A stretch of DNA of 43,951 nt, taken from the NCBI GenBank assembly GCA_016291475.1, contig JAEEXJ010000012.1:1-43951 (forward strand), read 5' to 3'. A program made the translations under genes and the position numbers. Positions 14,939 to 22,887 of this stretch are shown piece after piece; position 1 is the stretch's first letter; each line of letters opens with the position of its first letter. Source of the stretch: Lachnospiraceae bacterium (GTDB lineage: Bacteria > Bacillota_A > Clostridia > Lachnospirales > Lachnospiraceae). Under the pieces are notes generated by a model. That model made no database searches. It was not told the origin of the DNA and saw only the letters and a program-made list of their open reading frames with translations.

Positions 14939-15415
14939 ATGGAAATGTACAAGACTGAAGAAGTTGTGGAAATGCTCACTGCAAAGATCTATTCCACGGA
15001 TAAAAATATTCCCGATTGCAGGGTTATCATCAGACTGACTGCGGGTCATCTGTTCATATCGGAAGATAATTTCGACGGAACATTTGAGGATCATTATGTT
15101 ATCGAGTTTGATCAGATCGATGATATCAGAATTGATGCTCCGTATAAAACTTCGATTGATTATTCCGCACAGTCTTTGGATAAAACCGAAAAGCAGTCCA
15201 AACACTGGACAGACGGACTTATGGGCGGCATGCTTGCCTTCGGCAGAAAAGGAAAGAATCCCCTTCGCCGTGAACAGGATGCTACCAAGGTAAAATTCCT
15301 GGAAGTCATATATAAAGAAAATTATGAGAAAACCGAGCATTTATACTTTGACGAGTGTAATAAGAGCCCGGAAAAACTGATAAAAGAATTTAAGAAATTG
15401 AAAGAGAGTCGTTGA
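14939..15415 (+). CDS. Hypothetical protein, possibly PH/GRAM-like
   Basis: A 158-residue soluble protein. Start at 14939 with GAGGG at 14927-14931; a TTG at 14921 in the same frame is less likely. Strand-rich N-terminal half (RVIIRLTAGHLFISEDNF, HYVIEFDQIDDIRID) resembles the beginning of bacterial PH/GRAM-like domains that read membrane or protein surfaces; this resemblance is weak. A Gly/Met-rich loop (TDGLMGGMLAFGRKG) and a helical, Lys-rich C-terminus follow. It is three bases from the next gene and was probably co-transcribed with the hydrolases on both sides. Confidence 0.6.
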   Translation: MEMYKTEEVVEMLTAKIYSTDKNIPDCRVIIRLTAGHLFISEDNFDGTFEDHYVIEFDQIDDIRIDAPYKTSIDYSAQSLDKTEKQSKHWTDGLMGGMLAFGRKGKNPLRREQDATKVKFLEVIYKENYEKTEHLYFDECNKSPEKLIKEFKKLKESR

Positions 15416-15418
15416 CAC

Positions 15419-17614
15419 ATGAAAAAGTTTTTCAAGAAGTTATGGAGTGGGATAAAAAAGCCGTTTGGTTTTATCAAAAGGAAAACCGCTCCGGCGAGAG
15501 ATTTTATGAAGGCGGGACGCCCGGGGGGGATGATACTTGAGGTTGCATTAGGTATTCTTTTCACCGGATGGGTCATAGGATCCACGACTTATTGGAAAAC
15601 TCCCGAGTGGGCGAATTACTTAATTGTCGCTGTGCTGTTTTTTGTGATAGCCGAAATTTCAGCTTTTCTTCTTAAATTAATTGTCGGCGGAAGCAAGAGG
15701 TGCAAGGTATATTTCTGGGGCGCACTGATCTGCGTTATGATGGAAAATTCCATCGGAACTCAGGGGAATTTGATGCCGCAGGCGTTTTTAATGAGCTTTG
15801 CGCTGGTATTGAGCGTTGACGTTCTCGGAAGAATTCTTTGGGCATTTATCAAAACTCACAGATTTAAACAGGTATTCGGATATCTTGCGTTTGTTATCTC
15901 GGCGGCATATGTTGGCGCTTACTGCTATTTTCTGGCAAGCGATACCTTTGGAGAGAGCAGGATCGCATTTTATACCGGAATCAGTGATGATAGTTCGGAG
16001 CAGGTTTCCGGTTTTGATGAGTATCTGAAAAACGGCCCTTGCACTGTTGCAACACTTTCCTACGGTCCTGAAGAAGATAATGACATCGTTACGGAAACTC
16101 TGGATTACACCAGATTTGATTCTGTTGCAGACAGAGGAGGATTTGATACTCTTTTCGATTCATTTCACGGATATGAGTTTGATAAGGTTCCCGTAAAAGG
16201 ACAGATCTGGTATCCGGAGGGAGAGAAGAATTGTCCTGTGTTTTTTATGGTTCACGGAAATCATGATTCCTCCGTGCCTTCATATCTCGGATATGATTAC
16301 CTGGGAGAGTATCTGGCTTCCAACGGTTATGTGGTCATCTCCGTAGATGAAAATATAATCAATGCGACGGGCGAAGGAAATGATAAGCGTGCGATCCTTC
16401 TTCTCGACAACATGAAGCGGATTCTTGAACTTAACGAGGATGAAGAGAGTAAGATTCATGATCTGATAGATGAAGAACGTATCGTCATCGGAGGTCATTC
16501 CAGAGGCGGTGAGATGGTTGCTACCGCATATCTGTTTAATGATATGACGGTTTATCCTGAAGACGGTAATATAAAGTTTGATTATCACTTTAACATTACT
16601 TCGATAGTTGCCATTGCTCCGGTAGTGGATCAGTATATGCCGGTTGGTCATCCGGTTGAGATCTCCGATGTTAACTATCTGCTTATTCACGGATCGAACG
16701 ATCAGGATGTAAGCAGTATGTGCGGGGAGAAGCAGTATAATAATGTAACGTTTACCGAAGACAGTGAAGAGTTTAATTTAAAATCTTCTGTTTACATACT
16801 CGGAGCGAATCACGGACAGTTCAACAGCAGATGGGGCAGATATGATATGATGGCTGTTACCAACTGCTACCTTAACACTTACAATTTCCTGGATGAAGCG
16901 GATCAGAAGCTTATTGCGAAAGCATATATCAGGGCATTCCTTGATACGACGCTGGATATTGATGATACATATGCTTCACTTTTATCGGATTACTCTACCT
17001 ATACAAGTTATCTGCCCGATACGGTTTATATAACCAATTACCGTGATTCGAATTATGTAAGTATATGTGATTTTCAGGATTCGACAAATATAAGCAACTA
17101 TGACGGAAGAGTGAACGTATCGTGTTACGGGATCGGAACCTGGACTCTTGAAGAGTATGACAGAGGCAGAGGAGTCGAAGGCGAAGATTATACCCTTTTC
17201 TGCAGATGGAAAGAAGAAAACGAACCTGTTGTCAGAATTGAATTCCCCAAGGTTAATATCTTAAGCGGTTGTCTTTCTTTCGGTATAGCAGATATGAGTG
17301 AAGATACCGAGGAGATCGGTGAAGGACTGGGGTATACCATCGAACTTAGAGATCTGATGGGTAATACCGTCAAGACAGAAAATCCCGAGTTTGTATATCA
17401 TACACTTGCGGTTCAGCTCTACAGACAGGATGTGATCTTTAATTCATATGAATATAAGCATCAGCTACAGACGGTGACGGTGACACCGGAGATGTTTGAA
17501 GACAGTGAAAATTTTGATTTCACCAAAGTAACCTCCATAAGGATTTATTTTGACGGAAGTGAAGACGGTTCGGTGATAATCAATGATTTAGGATATTGGG
17601 AATACAGGGAGTAG
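15419..17614 (+). CDS. Polytopic membrane protein fused to alpha/beta hydrolase
   Basis: A 731-residue protein. Residues about 37-180 hold roughly five membrane helices after a very basic N-terminus; an alpha/beta hydrolase domain of about 330 residues follows. It shows VFFMVHGNHDSS (oxyanion loop), SRGG nucleophile elbow in IVIGGHSRGGEM near residue 363, and LGANHGQFN carrying the probable catalytic histidine. The last 200 residues are strand-rich (NVSCYGIGTWTLEE, VRIEFPKVNILSG) and look like a beta-sandwich. The hydrolase domain resembles chlorophyllase/PAF-acetylhydrolase-like enzymes and may act on lipids or esters outside the membrane. The fusion order (helices, hydrolase, sandwich) is unusual to me. 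Four bases separate it from the next gene. Confidence 0.8.
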   Translation: MKKFFKKLWSGIKKPFGFIKRKTAPARDFMKAGRPGGMILEVALGILFTGWVIGSTTYWKTPEWANYLIVAVLFFVIAEISAFLLKLIVGGSKRCKVYFWGALICVMMENSIGTQGNLMPQAFLMSFALVLSVDVLGRILWAFIKTHRFKQVFGYLAFVISAAYVGAYCYFLASDTFGESRIAFYTGISDDSSEQVSGFDEYLKNGPCTVATLSYGPEEDNDIVTETLDYTRFDSVADRGGFDTLFDSFHGYEFDKVPVKGQIWYPEGEKNCPVFFMVHGNHDSSVPSYLGYDYLGEYLASNGYVVISVDENIINATGEGNDKRAILLLDNMKRILELNEDEESKIHDLIDEERIVIGGHSRGGEMVATAYLFNDMTVYPEDGNIKFDYHFNITSIVAIAPVVDQYMPVGHPVEISDVNYLLIHGSNDQDVSSMCGEKQYNNVTFTEDSEEFNLKSSVYILGANHGQFNSRWGRYDMMAVTNCYLNTYNFLDEADQKLIAKAYIRAFLDTTLDIDDTYASLLSDYSTYTSYLPDTVYITNYRDSNYVSICDFQDSTNISNYDGRVNVSCYGIGTWTLEEYDRGRGVEGEDYTLFCRWKEENEPVVRIEFPKVNILSGCLSFGIADMSEDTEEIGEGLGYTIELRDLMGNTVKTENPEFVYHTLAVQLYRQDVIFNSYEYKHQLQTVTVTPEMFEDSENFDFTKVTSIRIYFDGSEDGSVIINDLGYWEYRE

Positions 17615-17617
17615 AAA

Positions 17618-18172
17618 ATGGTTAAGGATGATATTGAAAAAGTACTGAAAGAGATTTTTGAGAAGACCAATCTTAAAGAGGGCGATCTGTTTGTGGTCGG
17701 ATGCTCATCAAGTGAGATTATCGGAAACACTATGGGAACATCCGCGGACGGAGAGACGGATCAGGTTGTTGAGACCGTATATGGTGCGATTTCAAAAGCA
17801 ATGGCTGACAGGAAGATCGACCTTGTGGTTCAGTGCTGTGAACATTTGAACCGCGCCATTGTATGTGACAGAAGTGTTGCCGAAAAGTACGGATTCGAAG
17901 AGGTCAACGTAATTCCACAGCCTCATGCAGGTGGCGCATTTGCGGTCAAGCATTACGGAAGTCTGCCGGATCCCGTTGTTGTAGAAAACATCGGACAGAA
18001 AGCCGATGCGGGAATGGATATCGGCGGAGTGATGATCGGAATGCACATTCACCCGGTTGTTGTACCTTTGAGACTTGAGCAGAGACATATCGGGGAAGCA
18101 TTTGTACTGGCTGCCCGTCACAGACCCAAGTATGTAGGCGGCGAAAGAGCAGTTTATCATAAGGATATGTGA
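17618..18172 (+). CDS. YwlG/TIGR01440 family protein (UPF0340)
   Basis: A 184-residue cytoplasmic protein matching the UPF0340 family throughout: VVGCSSSEIIGNTMGT, VVQCCEHLNRAIV, NVIPQPHAGGAFAVKHY and GMHIHPVVVPLRL. Length equals the family's usual size. The biochemical role is not established; the family is widespread in Firmicutes. Start ATG 17618 with an AGGGAG ribosome binding site just upstream, which sits in the last codons of the preceding hydrolase gene, so both are likely in one transcript. Confidence 0.92.
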   Translation: MVKDDIEKVLKEIFEKTNLKEGDLFVVGCSSSEIIGNTMGTSADGETDQVVETVYGAISKAMADRKIDLVVQCCEHLNRAIVCDRSVAEKYGFEEVNVIPQPHAGGAFAVKHYGSLPDPVVVENIGQKADAGMDIGGVMIGMHIHPVVVPLRLEQRHIGEAFVLAARHRPKYVGGERAVYHKDM

Positions 18173-18188
18173 GTCACGGAGGTATGAA

Positions 18189-18635
18189 ATGAAAAGATTC
18201 TGTTCGTTACTGGTTGTATGTGTTATGACACTGTCCATGCTCTGCGGATGCGGAAGCAAGTATAAGGCTACGGATGTGCAGACGGTTGTCGGAATTCTTG
18301 AGGATCATGGTTATTACGATGATACATGCAGGGAAGTAAGAGAGATCGAGGGAACCGAAAAGCTCGATACGTTATTGACCTGTGACTGGAAAATTGTATT
18401 CTGGGATTTCAAAACAGATTCGGAAGCATGCGATTATGAATTTGAAAATGAAGTGAAAAGTGCCGGTACCGTTTCAAGAATGACTGACGGAAATTACAGC
18501 GTAGTAGAAGCGGAAGACGACTTGATCTATAGATTGATGATCCGCGTTGACAATACGTACCTTGTAATAATGGGCGGTTCGGATGACAAGAAAGATATAA
18601 GAGAACTGGCAACTGAGATAGGTTATTATGAGTGA
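18189..18635 (+). CDS. Small lipoprotein, function unknown
   Basis: A 148-residue predicted lipoprotein. Signal peptide with lipobox LCGC (Cys21). The mature part has alternating strands and charged turns, ending in RELATEIGYYE; no catalytic motif is visible. GGAGG at 18178-18182 serves ATG 18189. The gene lies 16 bases before the Fur-family regulator, so it may be part of the zinc-responsive region, but there is no direct evidence for a metal-binding site (few His residues). I do not recognise the family. Confidence 0.72.
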   Translation: MKRFCSLLVVCVMTLSMLCGCGSKYKATDVQTVVGILEDHGYYDDTCREVREIEGTEKLDTLLTCDWKIVFWDFKTDSEACDYEFENEVKSAGTVSRMTDGNYSVVEAEDDLIYRLMIRVDNTYLVIMGGSDDKKDIRELATEIGYYE

Positions 18636-18651
18636 CTCACGGTGAAGCCCA

Positions 18652-19068
18652 ATGAAGAATCCATATAAGACAAAAGCAAGAGAAGAGATCATTTCATTCT
18701 TAAAGGATCACGCGGAGCAGAGGATTACCGCCAAAGAGATCTATGATGCCGTATGTCGTGATAATGTGGAAATGAACCGGACAACCGTGTATCGTAATCT
18801 GGATCGTCTCTGTGAAAGCGGTGAACTTCTCAGATTCAAGGAGCCTAATCAGGATGCATGGAGTTATCAATACTCCGCGGATCATGAACACTGCAGCGAG
18901 CATATGCATGCAAAATGCATCGTTTGCGGTAAGGTATTTCATCTGGATAAATCATTTGTGAAGTCTTTCTCCGATGATATGCAGAAAGAATACGGGCTTT
19001 ACATTGATTCTTCACAAACCGTTATTCTCGGAAAATGCAGTAAGTGCAGGCGTATGCGAAAAAAATAA
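18652..19068 (+). CDS. Fur-family metalloregulator, probably Zur
   Basis: A 138-residue repressor. N-terminal winged helix (TAKEIYDAV, NRTTVYRNLDRLCESGELLRF) and C-terminal dimer/metal domain with two CxxC pairs (CIVC and CSKC) that would hold a structural zinc, plus His-rich HEHCSEHMH. These are standard for Fur/Zur/PerR. Zinc specificity is inferred from context: the next two genes are COG0523 and DUF1980-type proteins, which in Bacillus belong to the zinc-limitation response. Palindromic operators lie in the gap after it (19072-19139), so it probably represses the downstream operon. It starts 16 bases after the lipoprotein gene. Confidence 0.88.
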   Translation: MKNPYKTKAREEIISFLKDHAEQRITAKEIYDAVCRDNVEMNRTTVYRNLDRLCESGELLRFKEPNQDAWSYQYSADHEHCSEHMHAKCIVCGKVFHLDKSFVKSFSDDMQKEYGLYIDSSQTVILGKCSKCRRMRKK

Positions 19069-19071
19069 AAA

Positions 19072-19139
19072 ATGCAACAAATTTGCAAATCATATTGACA
19101 AAAAATGCAACCGGAGTGTAATATGCAACCGTGTTGCAT
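19072..19139 (+). promoter_or_regulatory. Zur-type operators over a sigma-A-like promoter
   Basis: Promoter TTGACA (19095-19100), 16-base spacer, TGTAAT (19117-19122). A perfect 7-3-7 palindrome ATGCAAC-CGT-GTTGCAT lies at 19123-19139, overlapping the start site. A second, imperfect copy with the same geometry (ATGCAAC-AAA-TTTGCAA) lies upstream at 19072-19088, and a lone ATGCAAC half-site at 19105-19111 is in the spacer. Binding by the adjacent Fur-family protein would block the GTPase operon. Confidence 0.8.
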
Positions 19140-19167
19140 TTTTGTATTTTATTATGGAGATAATCAT

Positions 19168-20280
19168 ATGTCTAAAAGAGAAGTACCTATAGTAGTGATT
19201 ACCGGATACCTCGGATCCGGAAAAACAACGCTTATGCAGAATATTTTAAAGCAGGAAAAGCGTAAGATAGCACTGATCGTAAATGATATGGGAAGCATCA
19301 ATATAGATGCTTCGATCCTGAATAAAACAGGAAATCAGGTGGCTCAGCTGGAAATGGTGGAGATGCAGAACGGTTGCATATGCTGCACCCTTCGTGATGA
19401 ATTTATGGCTGAAATTGAGAGGCTGCTTAGCGACAAGAGCATCGAAGCCATATTTGTAGAAGCATCCGGAATCAGTGAACCTTCTTCCATAGCAGGAGCA
19501 TTTCTTAATTATGAAGCTATGGCAGAGGATACGCGAGGATACCTCAAAACTGTTGTGTCGGTTGTTGATGTGGACAGGATCTACAGGGAGTTTCTTCATA
19601 CTCTTACGGCTGAGGAAGATACTGAGGACGGAGATGTGATCAATCTCATAATCGATCAGATAGAATTTTGCAATTTGATGATCCTTAATAAAACAGATCT
19701 TCTTACTCAGGAGCAGCTTGATGAAGTGAAGACCGGACTTCGTTCCCTTCAGCAGGAAGCCGAAATGATAGAGTGTGTGAACGGTCAGGTGGATCTTGAT
19801 GTTCTTTTGAACAGAGAAGATTTTGACTTTGATGAAGTTGAAGCATACAGTGCGGTACAAAGAGCATTGAACAATTGTGAGCATGATGATGAAAAAGCAT
19901 GTGTTGATGAGTATGGTATTTCCTCTTTTGTATTTGAAGAAAGGAAACCATTCAACCGTGACGCGTTCAACAAACTGGTAGAGGAATATCCGGAAGCACT
20001 TATCCGATCCAAAGGTTATATATGGTTCTCCGATGATTGGAAGCACATACAGTTGTTTGAACAGGCCGGAAGAAATGCATCTATCACAGAGCTTACGGAG
20101 TGGGTATCCGCGTGGCCCGATGAGGAACTGGATAAAGTGGTCAGTGATTTCCCGGATCTTAAGGATGATTGGGATGAGACCTACGGAGACAGATGTAATC
20201 AGGTGGTGTTTATCGGCAAAGGGTATGAGAAATCAGAAATCGTTAGACTCTTGTATGAATGCATAGAGGAGGCCGGCTGA
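19168..20280 (+). CDS. COG0523 (CobW/ZigA-type) metallochaperone GTPase
   Basis: A 370-residue GTPase of the G3E family that binds zinc and delivers it to client proteins during zinc limitation. P-loop GYLGSGKTT at residues 13-21, metal motif CxCC at Cys70-Cys72-Cys73 (NGCICC), GTP-recognition LNKTDLL near residue 175, and a CobW_C-type C-terminus (GYIWFSDDWKHIQLFEQAG). All key residues present. ATG 19168 with GGAGA at 19156-19160 was chosen; an in-frame ATG at 19105 lies within the promoter. The operator at 19123-19139 implies repression when zinc is plentiful. The DUF1980-fusion gene starts two bases after the stop. Confidence 0.92.
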   Translation: MSKREVPIVVITGYLGSGKTTLMQNILKQEKRKIALIVNDMGSINIDASILNKTGNQVAQLEMVEMQNGCICCTLRDEFMAEIERLLSDKSIEAIFVEASGISEPSSIAGAFLNYEAMAEDTRGYLKTVVSVVDVDRIYREFLHTLTAEEDTEDGDVINLIIDQIEFCNLMILNKTDLLTQEQLDEVKTGLRSLQQEAEMIECVNGQVDLDVLLNREDFDFDEVEAYSAVQRALNNCEHDDEKACVDEYGISSFVFEERKPFNRDAFNKLVEEYPEALIRSKGYIWFSDDWKHIQLFEQAGRNASITELTEWVSAWPDEELDKVVSDFPDLKDDWDETYGDRCNQVVFIGKGYEKSEIVRLLYECIEEAG

Positions 20281-20282
20281 TA

Positions 20283-21215
20283 ATGGAAGCGGTATATTTT
20301 GTAAACGGATTCCTGGAAGCAGGAAAAACATCATTTATCATAGATTTAATTAACAAAGAGTCTTTCCGGATATCCGGAAAGACTCTGATATTATTGTGTG
20401 AAGAAGGGGAGAGAGAATATAACAGGAAAGAACTCGAAGCGTTGAATACATTTGTGGAAGTGATCGAAAATGAAGAGGATTTTAATGAAGAAATAATCTC
20501 TTCCATAGAAAAGAAATACAGGCCGGAGAGAGTGATAGTGGAATTCAACGGAATGTGGGACAGGAAAAAACTGAAATTCCCCTGGTATTGGGATGATCCG
20601 ACAGAAGTATCCGTCTTTGATGCAACAACTTTTAAACTGTATTCGGACAATATGCGTTCTCTCGTAGCCGAACAGGTACGAAATGCTGCTTTGGTGGTTT
20701 TCTACAAAGCAGATGAAGTCAGGGATAAACTCGCATCATACGCCAGAAACATCAATGCCATCAACGCCTCCGCTGCATTTGTTTTCAGAGGAAAAGACGG
20801 AGACATCATATTGGATCCGGAGGAAAACCTGCCATATGATATCAACTGCGATGAACTGGATTTGAGTGATACGGATTTCGCCGTATTGAGTATGGATTCG
20901 TTGGCTAGGCCCGAGGCATATGAGGGAAAGAAGGTACACTTTAAAGCATGTGTCTATAAGATGCTGGATGGAGGAGATCTGGAATTCATTGCAGGAAGGC
21001 AGATCATGACCTGTTGCGCTGCCGATATGTCTTTTACCGGGATCATATGCGGATATCCCAAGGCATACGAATTGGAAAACAGGGAGTGGGTGGAAATAAA
21101 CGGAATCATGAGAACTCAATACGACGAGGAAATGAAGAGGGATATCTCCGTATGCAGAGTTACCGAATTACAAAAAGCGGAAGAGCCTGATATCGATTAT
21201 GTTACACTGATATGA
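20283..21215 (+). CDS. COG0523-like GTPase domain fused to DUF1980/TIGR03943 (YcgQ) domain
   Basis: A 310-residue protein. The N-terminal part has a P-loop (G9-FLEA-GKTS) and resembles the preceding GTPase (VNGFLEAGKTSF, VIVEFNGMWD, DATTFKLY), but it lacks the CxCC metal motif. From about residue 205 the sequence changes to the pattern of DUF1980 (YcgQ C-terminus): YEGKKVHFKACVYK, FIAGRQIMTCCAADMSFTGIICGY and REWVEINGIM, with the CCAAD signature. DUF1980 is normally joined to membrane helices and paired with a COG0701 permease, neither of which is present here. The protein probably works with the first GTPase in moving zinc. Second gene of the Zur-controlled operon. Confidence 0.8.
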   Translation: MEAVYFVNGFLEAGKTSFIIDLINKESFRISGKTLILLCEEGEREYNRKELEALNTFVEVIENEEDFNEEIISSIEKKYRPERVIVEFNGMWDRKKLKFPWYWDDPTEVSVFDATTFKLYSDNMRSLVAEQVRNAALVVFYKADEVRDKLASYARNINAINASAAFVFRGKDGDIILDPEENLPYDINCDELDLSDTDFAVLSMDSLARPEAYEGKKVHFKACVYKMLDGGDLEFIAGRQIMTCCAADMSFTGIICGYPKAYELENREWVEINGIMRTQYDEEMKRDISVCRVTELQKAEEPDIDYVTLI

Positions 21216-21239
21216 GCAGCACATTGTTTCGGGATCTGT

Positions 21240-21271
21240 GCAACTTATGTTAAGGCCATGGCAACTTATGT
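21240..21271 (+). promoter_or_regulatory. LytTR-type direct repeat: GCAACTTATGT twice, 21-bp period
   Basis: Perfect 11-bp copies at 21240-21250 and 21261-21271. The second copy is framed by GGCCATG (21254-21260) and CATGGCC (21272-21278), which form an inverted repeat with the copy as its loop. The pair ends ten bases before a -35 box. Geometry (about 10-bp repeats, two helical turns apart, just upstream of -35) is that of LytTR activator sites. The operon it precedes encodes a LytTR protein. Confidence 0.65.
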
Positions 21272-21280
21272 CATGGCCTA

Positions 21281-21309
21281 TTGTTTTGCCTAAAACCTCC
21301 TGCTATTGT
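21281..21309 (+). promoter_or_regulatory. Promoter of the ABC-LytTR operon
   Basis: TTGTTT (21281-21286), 17-base spacer, TATTGT (21304-21309). Both hexamers are moderate matches, consistent with a promoter that needs an activator at the direct repeat upstream. Confidence 0.5.
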
Positions 21310-21335
21310 GCAGTTACAGACAGGAGGTAAACAAT

Positions 21336-22184
21336 ATGATCACATGCACAGGATTATGTAAAAGCTTCGAGGATAAAAAAGTTCTGAAGGGAATCGACAT
21401 GACGATTGCAAAGGGCAGTATCGTCGGATTGCTCGGACCGTCAGGTGCGGGTAAAACAACAATGATTAAAATTCTGACAGGTCAGCTTGATGCAACATCC
21501 GGGAGTGTTACGGTTTTCGGTAAGGATGTAAAGAATCTTACGGGAGAAGATAAGAAGAAGTTCGGGATCATGATGGATAACTTCGGAGTATATGAAAGAT
21601 TTTCCTGTATGGATAATCTGATGATATATGCGGATATATACGGAGTGAAAAAAGAAACCGTAAGTAAGGCACTTGATGATATCGGACTGGGTGATGCCAA
21701 GAGAAAACCGGCATCAGCTCTTTCAAAAGGAATGAAAGCCAGACTTCGACTTGCCAGGGCATTTATCCAAAAGCCTGAGATCATATTTTTGGATGAACCC
21801 ACATCCGGTCTGGATCCACAGTCAATGAAATCTGTCCATAAGATCATCATGGATAAGAAGGCCGAAGGCTGCACGATCTTCCTTACCACCCACAACATGG
21901 AGGAAGCGTCGAAACTCTGTGATGAAATCTTTCTTTTGAACGAAGGCAAGATCGTGGAAAGAGGAAAGCCCGAAGATATCTGCAGAAGATACAACAGGCT
22001 TAAGAAGATCAGGATACATCTGACCGACGGAAGTGATATGGAACTCAGCGCGGGTGGAGAATCGGCAACAAGGATTAGCGATCTTTTACTTGAAGGAAGA
22101 CTTGAAACAATACATTCCACGGAACCCACACTGGAGACAGTGTTCTTGGAACTTACCGGCAGAGGACTTCAGGAGGCAGGATGA
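21336..22184 (+). CDS. ABC-2 type exporter ATP-binding protein
   Basis: A 282-residue ATPase. Walker A GPSGAGKTT, Walker B IIFLDEPTSGLDP and switch histidine in LTTHNMEEA are intact. The signature reads LSKGMKARL instead of LSGGQ, a variant common in drug/lantibiotic-type ABC-2 ATPases. The C-terminal 70 residues form the usual extra domain ending LETVFLELTGRGL. AGGAGG at 21322-21327 serves ATG 21336. The permease gene overlaps its stop (ATGA), and a LytTR/DUF3021 pair follows in the same direction. Likely exports or excludes a small molecule or peptide; the operon appears self-regulated by its LytTR protein. Confidence 0.9.
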   Translation: MITCTGLCKSFEDKKVLKGIDMTIAKGSIVGLLGPSGAGKTTMIKILTGQLDATSGSVTVFGKDVKNLTGEDKKKFGIMMDNFGVYERFSCMDNLMIYADIYGVKKETVSKALDDIGLGDAKRKPASALSKGMKARLRLARAFIQKPEIIFLDEPTSGLDPQSMKSVHKIIMDKKAEGCTIFLTTHNMEEASKLCDEIFLLNEGKIVERGKPEDICRRYNRLKKIRIHLTDGSDMELSAGGESATRISDLLLEGRLETIHSTEPTLETVFLELTGRGLQEAG

Positions 22185-22879
22185 TGAGAAATATTTCAGT
22201 AGTGATAAGAAAACAGATAAAGGATACCTTCAAGAACAAAACAATCCTGATACAATTTATTCTTTTCCCGTTAATGACGATCATCATGGAAAATACGATT
22301 ACCATGAATGATATGCCCGAGCTTTTCTTTACAAGGCTTTTCTCCGTTATGTATATCGGAATGGCTCCTCTTACATCGGCGGCTGCAATTATATCTGAGG
22401 AAAAAGAAAGAAACACACTCAGAGTACTTATGATGGCTAACGTAAAACCGGCTGAGTATATCATCGGAGTGGGGCTTTACGTATGGAGCATATGCATGAT
22501 CGGAGCCGGGGTTATGGCAAGCGGGATTCCTGCAGAGAATGTTCCGAAATTCCTGGGAGTTATGGCTGTGGGGTTTGTGATCTCTATAATAGCCGGTTCC
22601 TGCATCGGTATCTTTGCGAAGAATCAGATGGCCGCAACATCTCTTGTGATGCCTGTCATGATGGTGCTCTCATTCGTTCCAATGATTTCAATCTTCAACG
22701 ATACAGTAGCCCGGATCTCAAAAATTTTTTATACAAAACAGATCATGAATCTGATGGATGGTATAATATTAAACGGAAGTGAAGGGGTTGGAAGATCGGG
22801 TACTGCGATCATTATAGTTAACGCTGCACTCTTTATCGTTTTATTTTCACTGGCGTACCACAAGAAGGGATTGGAGTAA
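22181..22879 (+). CDS. ABC-2 type permease
   Basis: A 232-residue membrane protein with six hydrophobic segments, starting about residue 20 (ILIQFILFPLMTIIM). The segment ISEEKERNTLRVLMMANVKPAEYIIG after the second helix is the conserved cytoplasmic element of ABC-2 permeases. Partner of the ATPase just upstream, whose stop overlaps the start ATG at 22181 (22184 also possible); AGGAGG lies at 22171-22176. The substrate cannot be predicted. The LytTR gene begins eight bases after its stop. Confidence 0.88.
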   Translation: MMRNISVVIRKQIKDTFKNKTILIQFILFPLMTIIMENTITMNDMPELFFTRLFSVMYIGMAPLTSAAAIISEEKERNTLRVLMMANVKPAEYIIGVGLYVWSICMIGAGVMASGIPAENVPKFLGVMAVGFVISIIAGSCIGIFAKNQMAATSLVMPVMMVLSFVPMISIFNDTVARISKIFYTKQIMNLMDGIILNGSEGVGRSGTAIIIVNAALFIVLFSLAYHKKGLE

Positions 22880-22887
22880 TTAATTCC

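Noticed and set aside
19105..19167. Earlier ATG for the COG0523 GTPase
   Set aside because: It would lie in the promoter spacer, ahead of the expected transcript start.
21295..21328. Hairpin in which ACCTCCTG pairs with CAGGAGGT and would hide the ribosome binding site of the ABC-2 ATPase
   Set aside because: The first arm overlaps the promoter (-10 at 21304), so it would not be in the transcript if that promoter is used. It remains possible for read-through RNA only.
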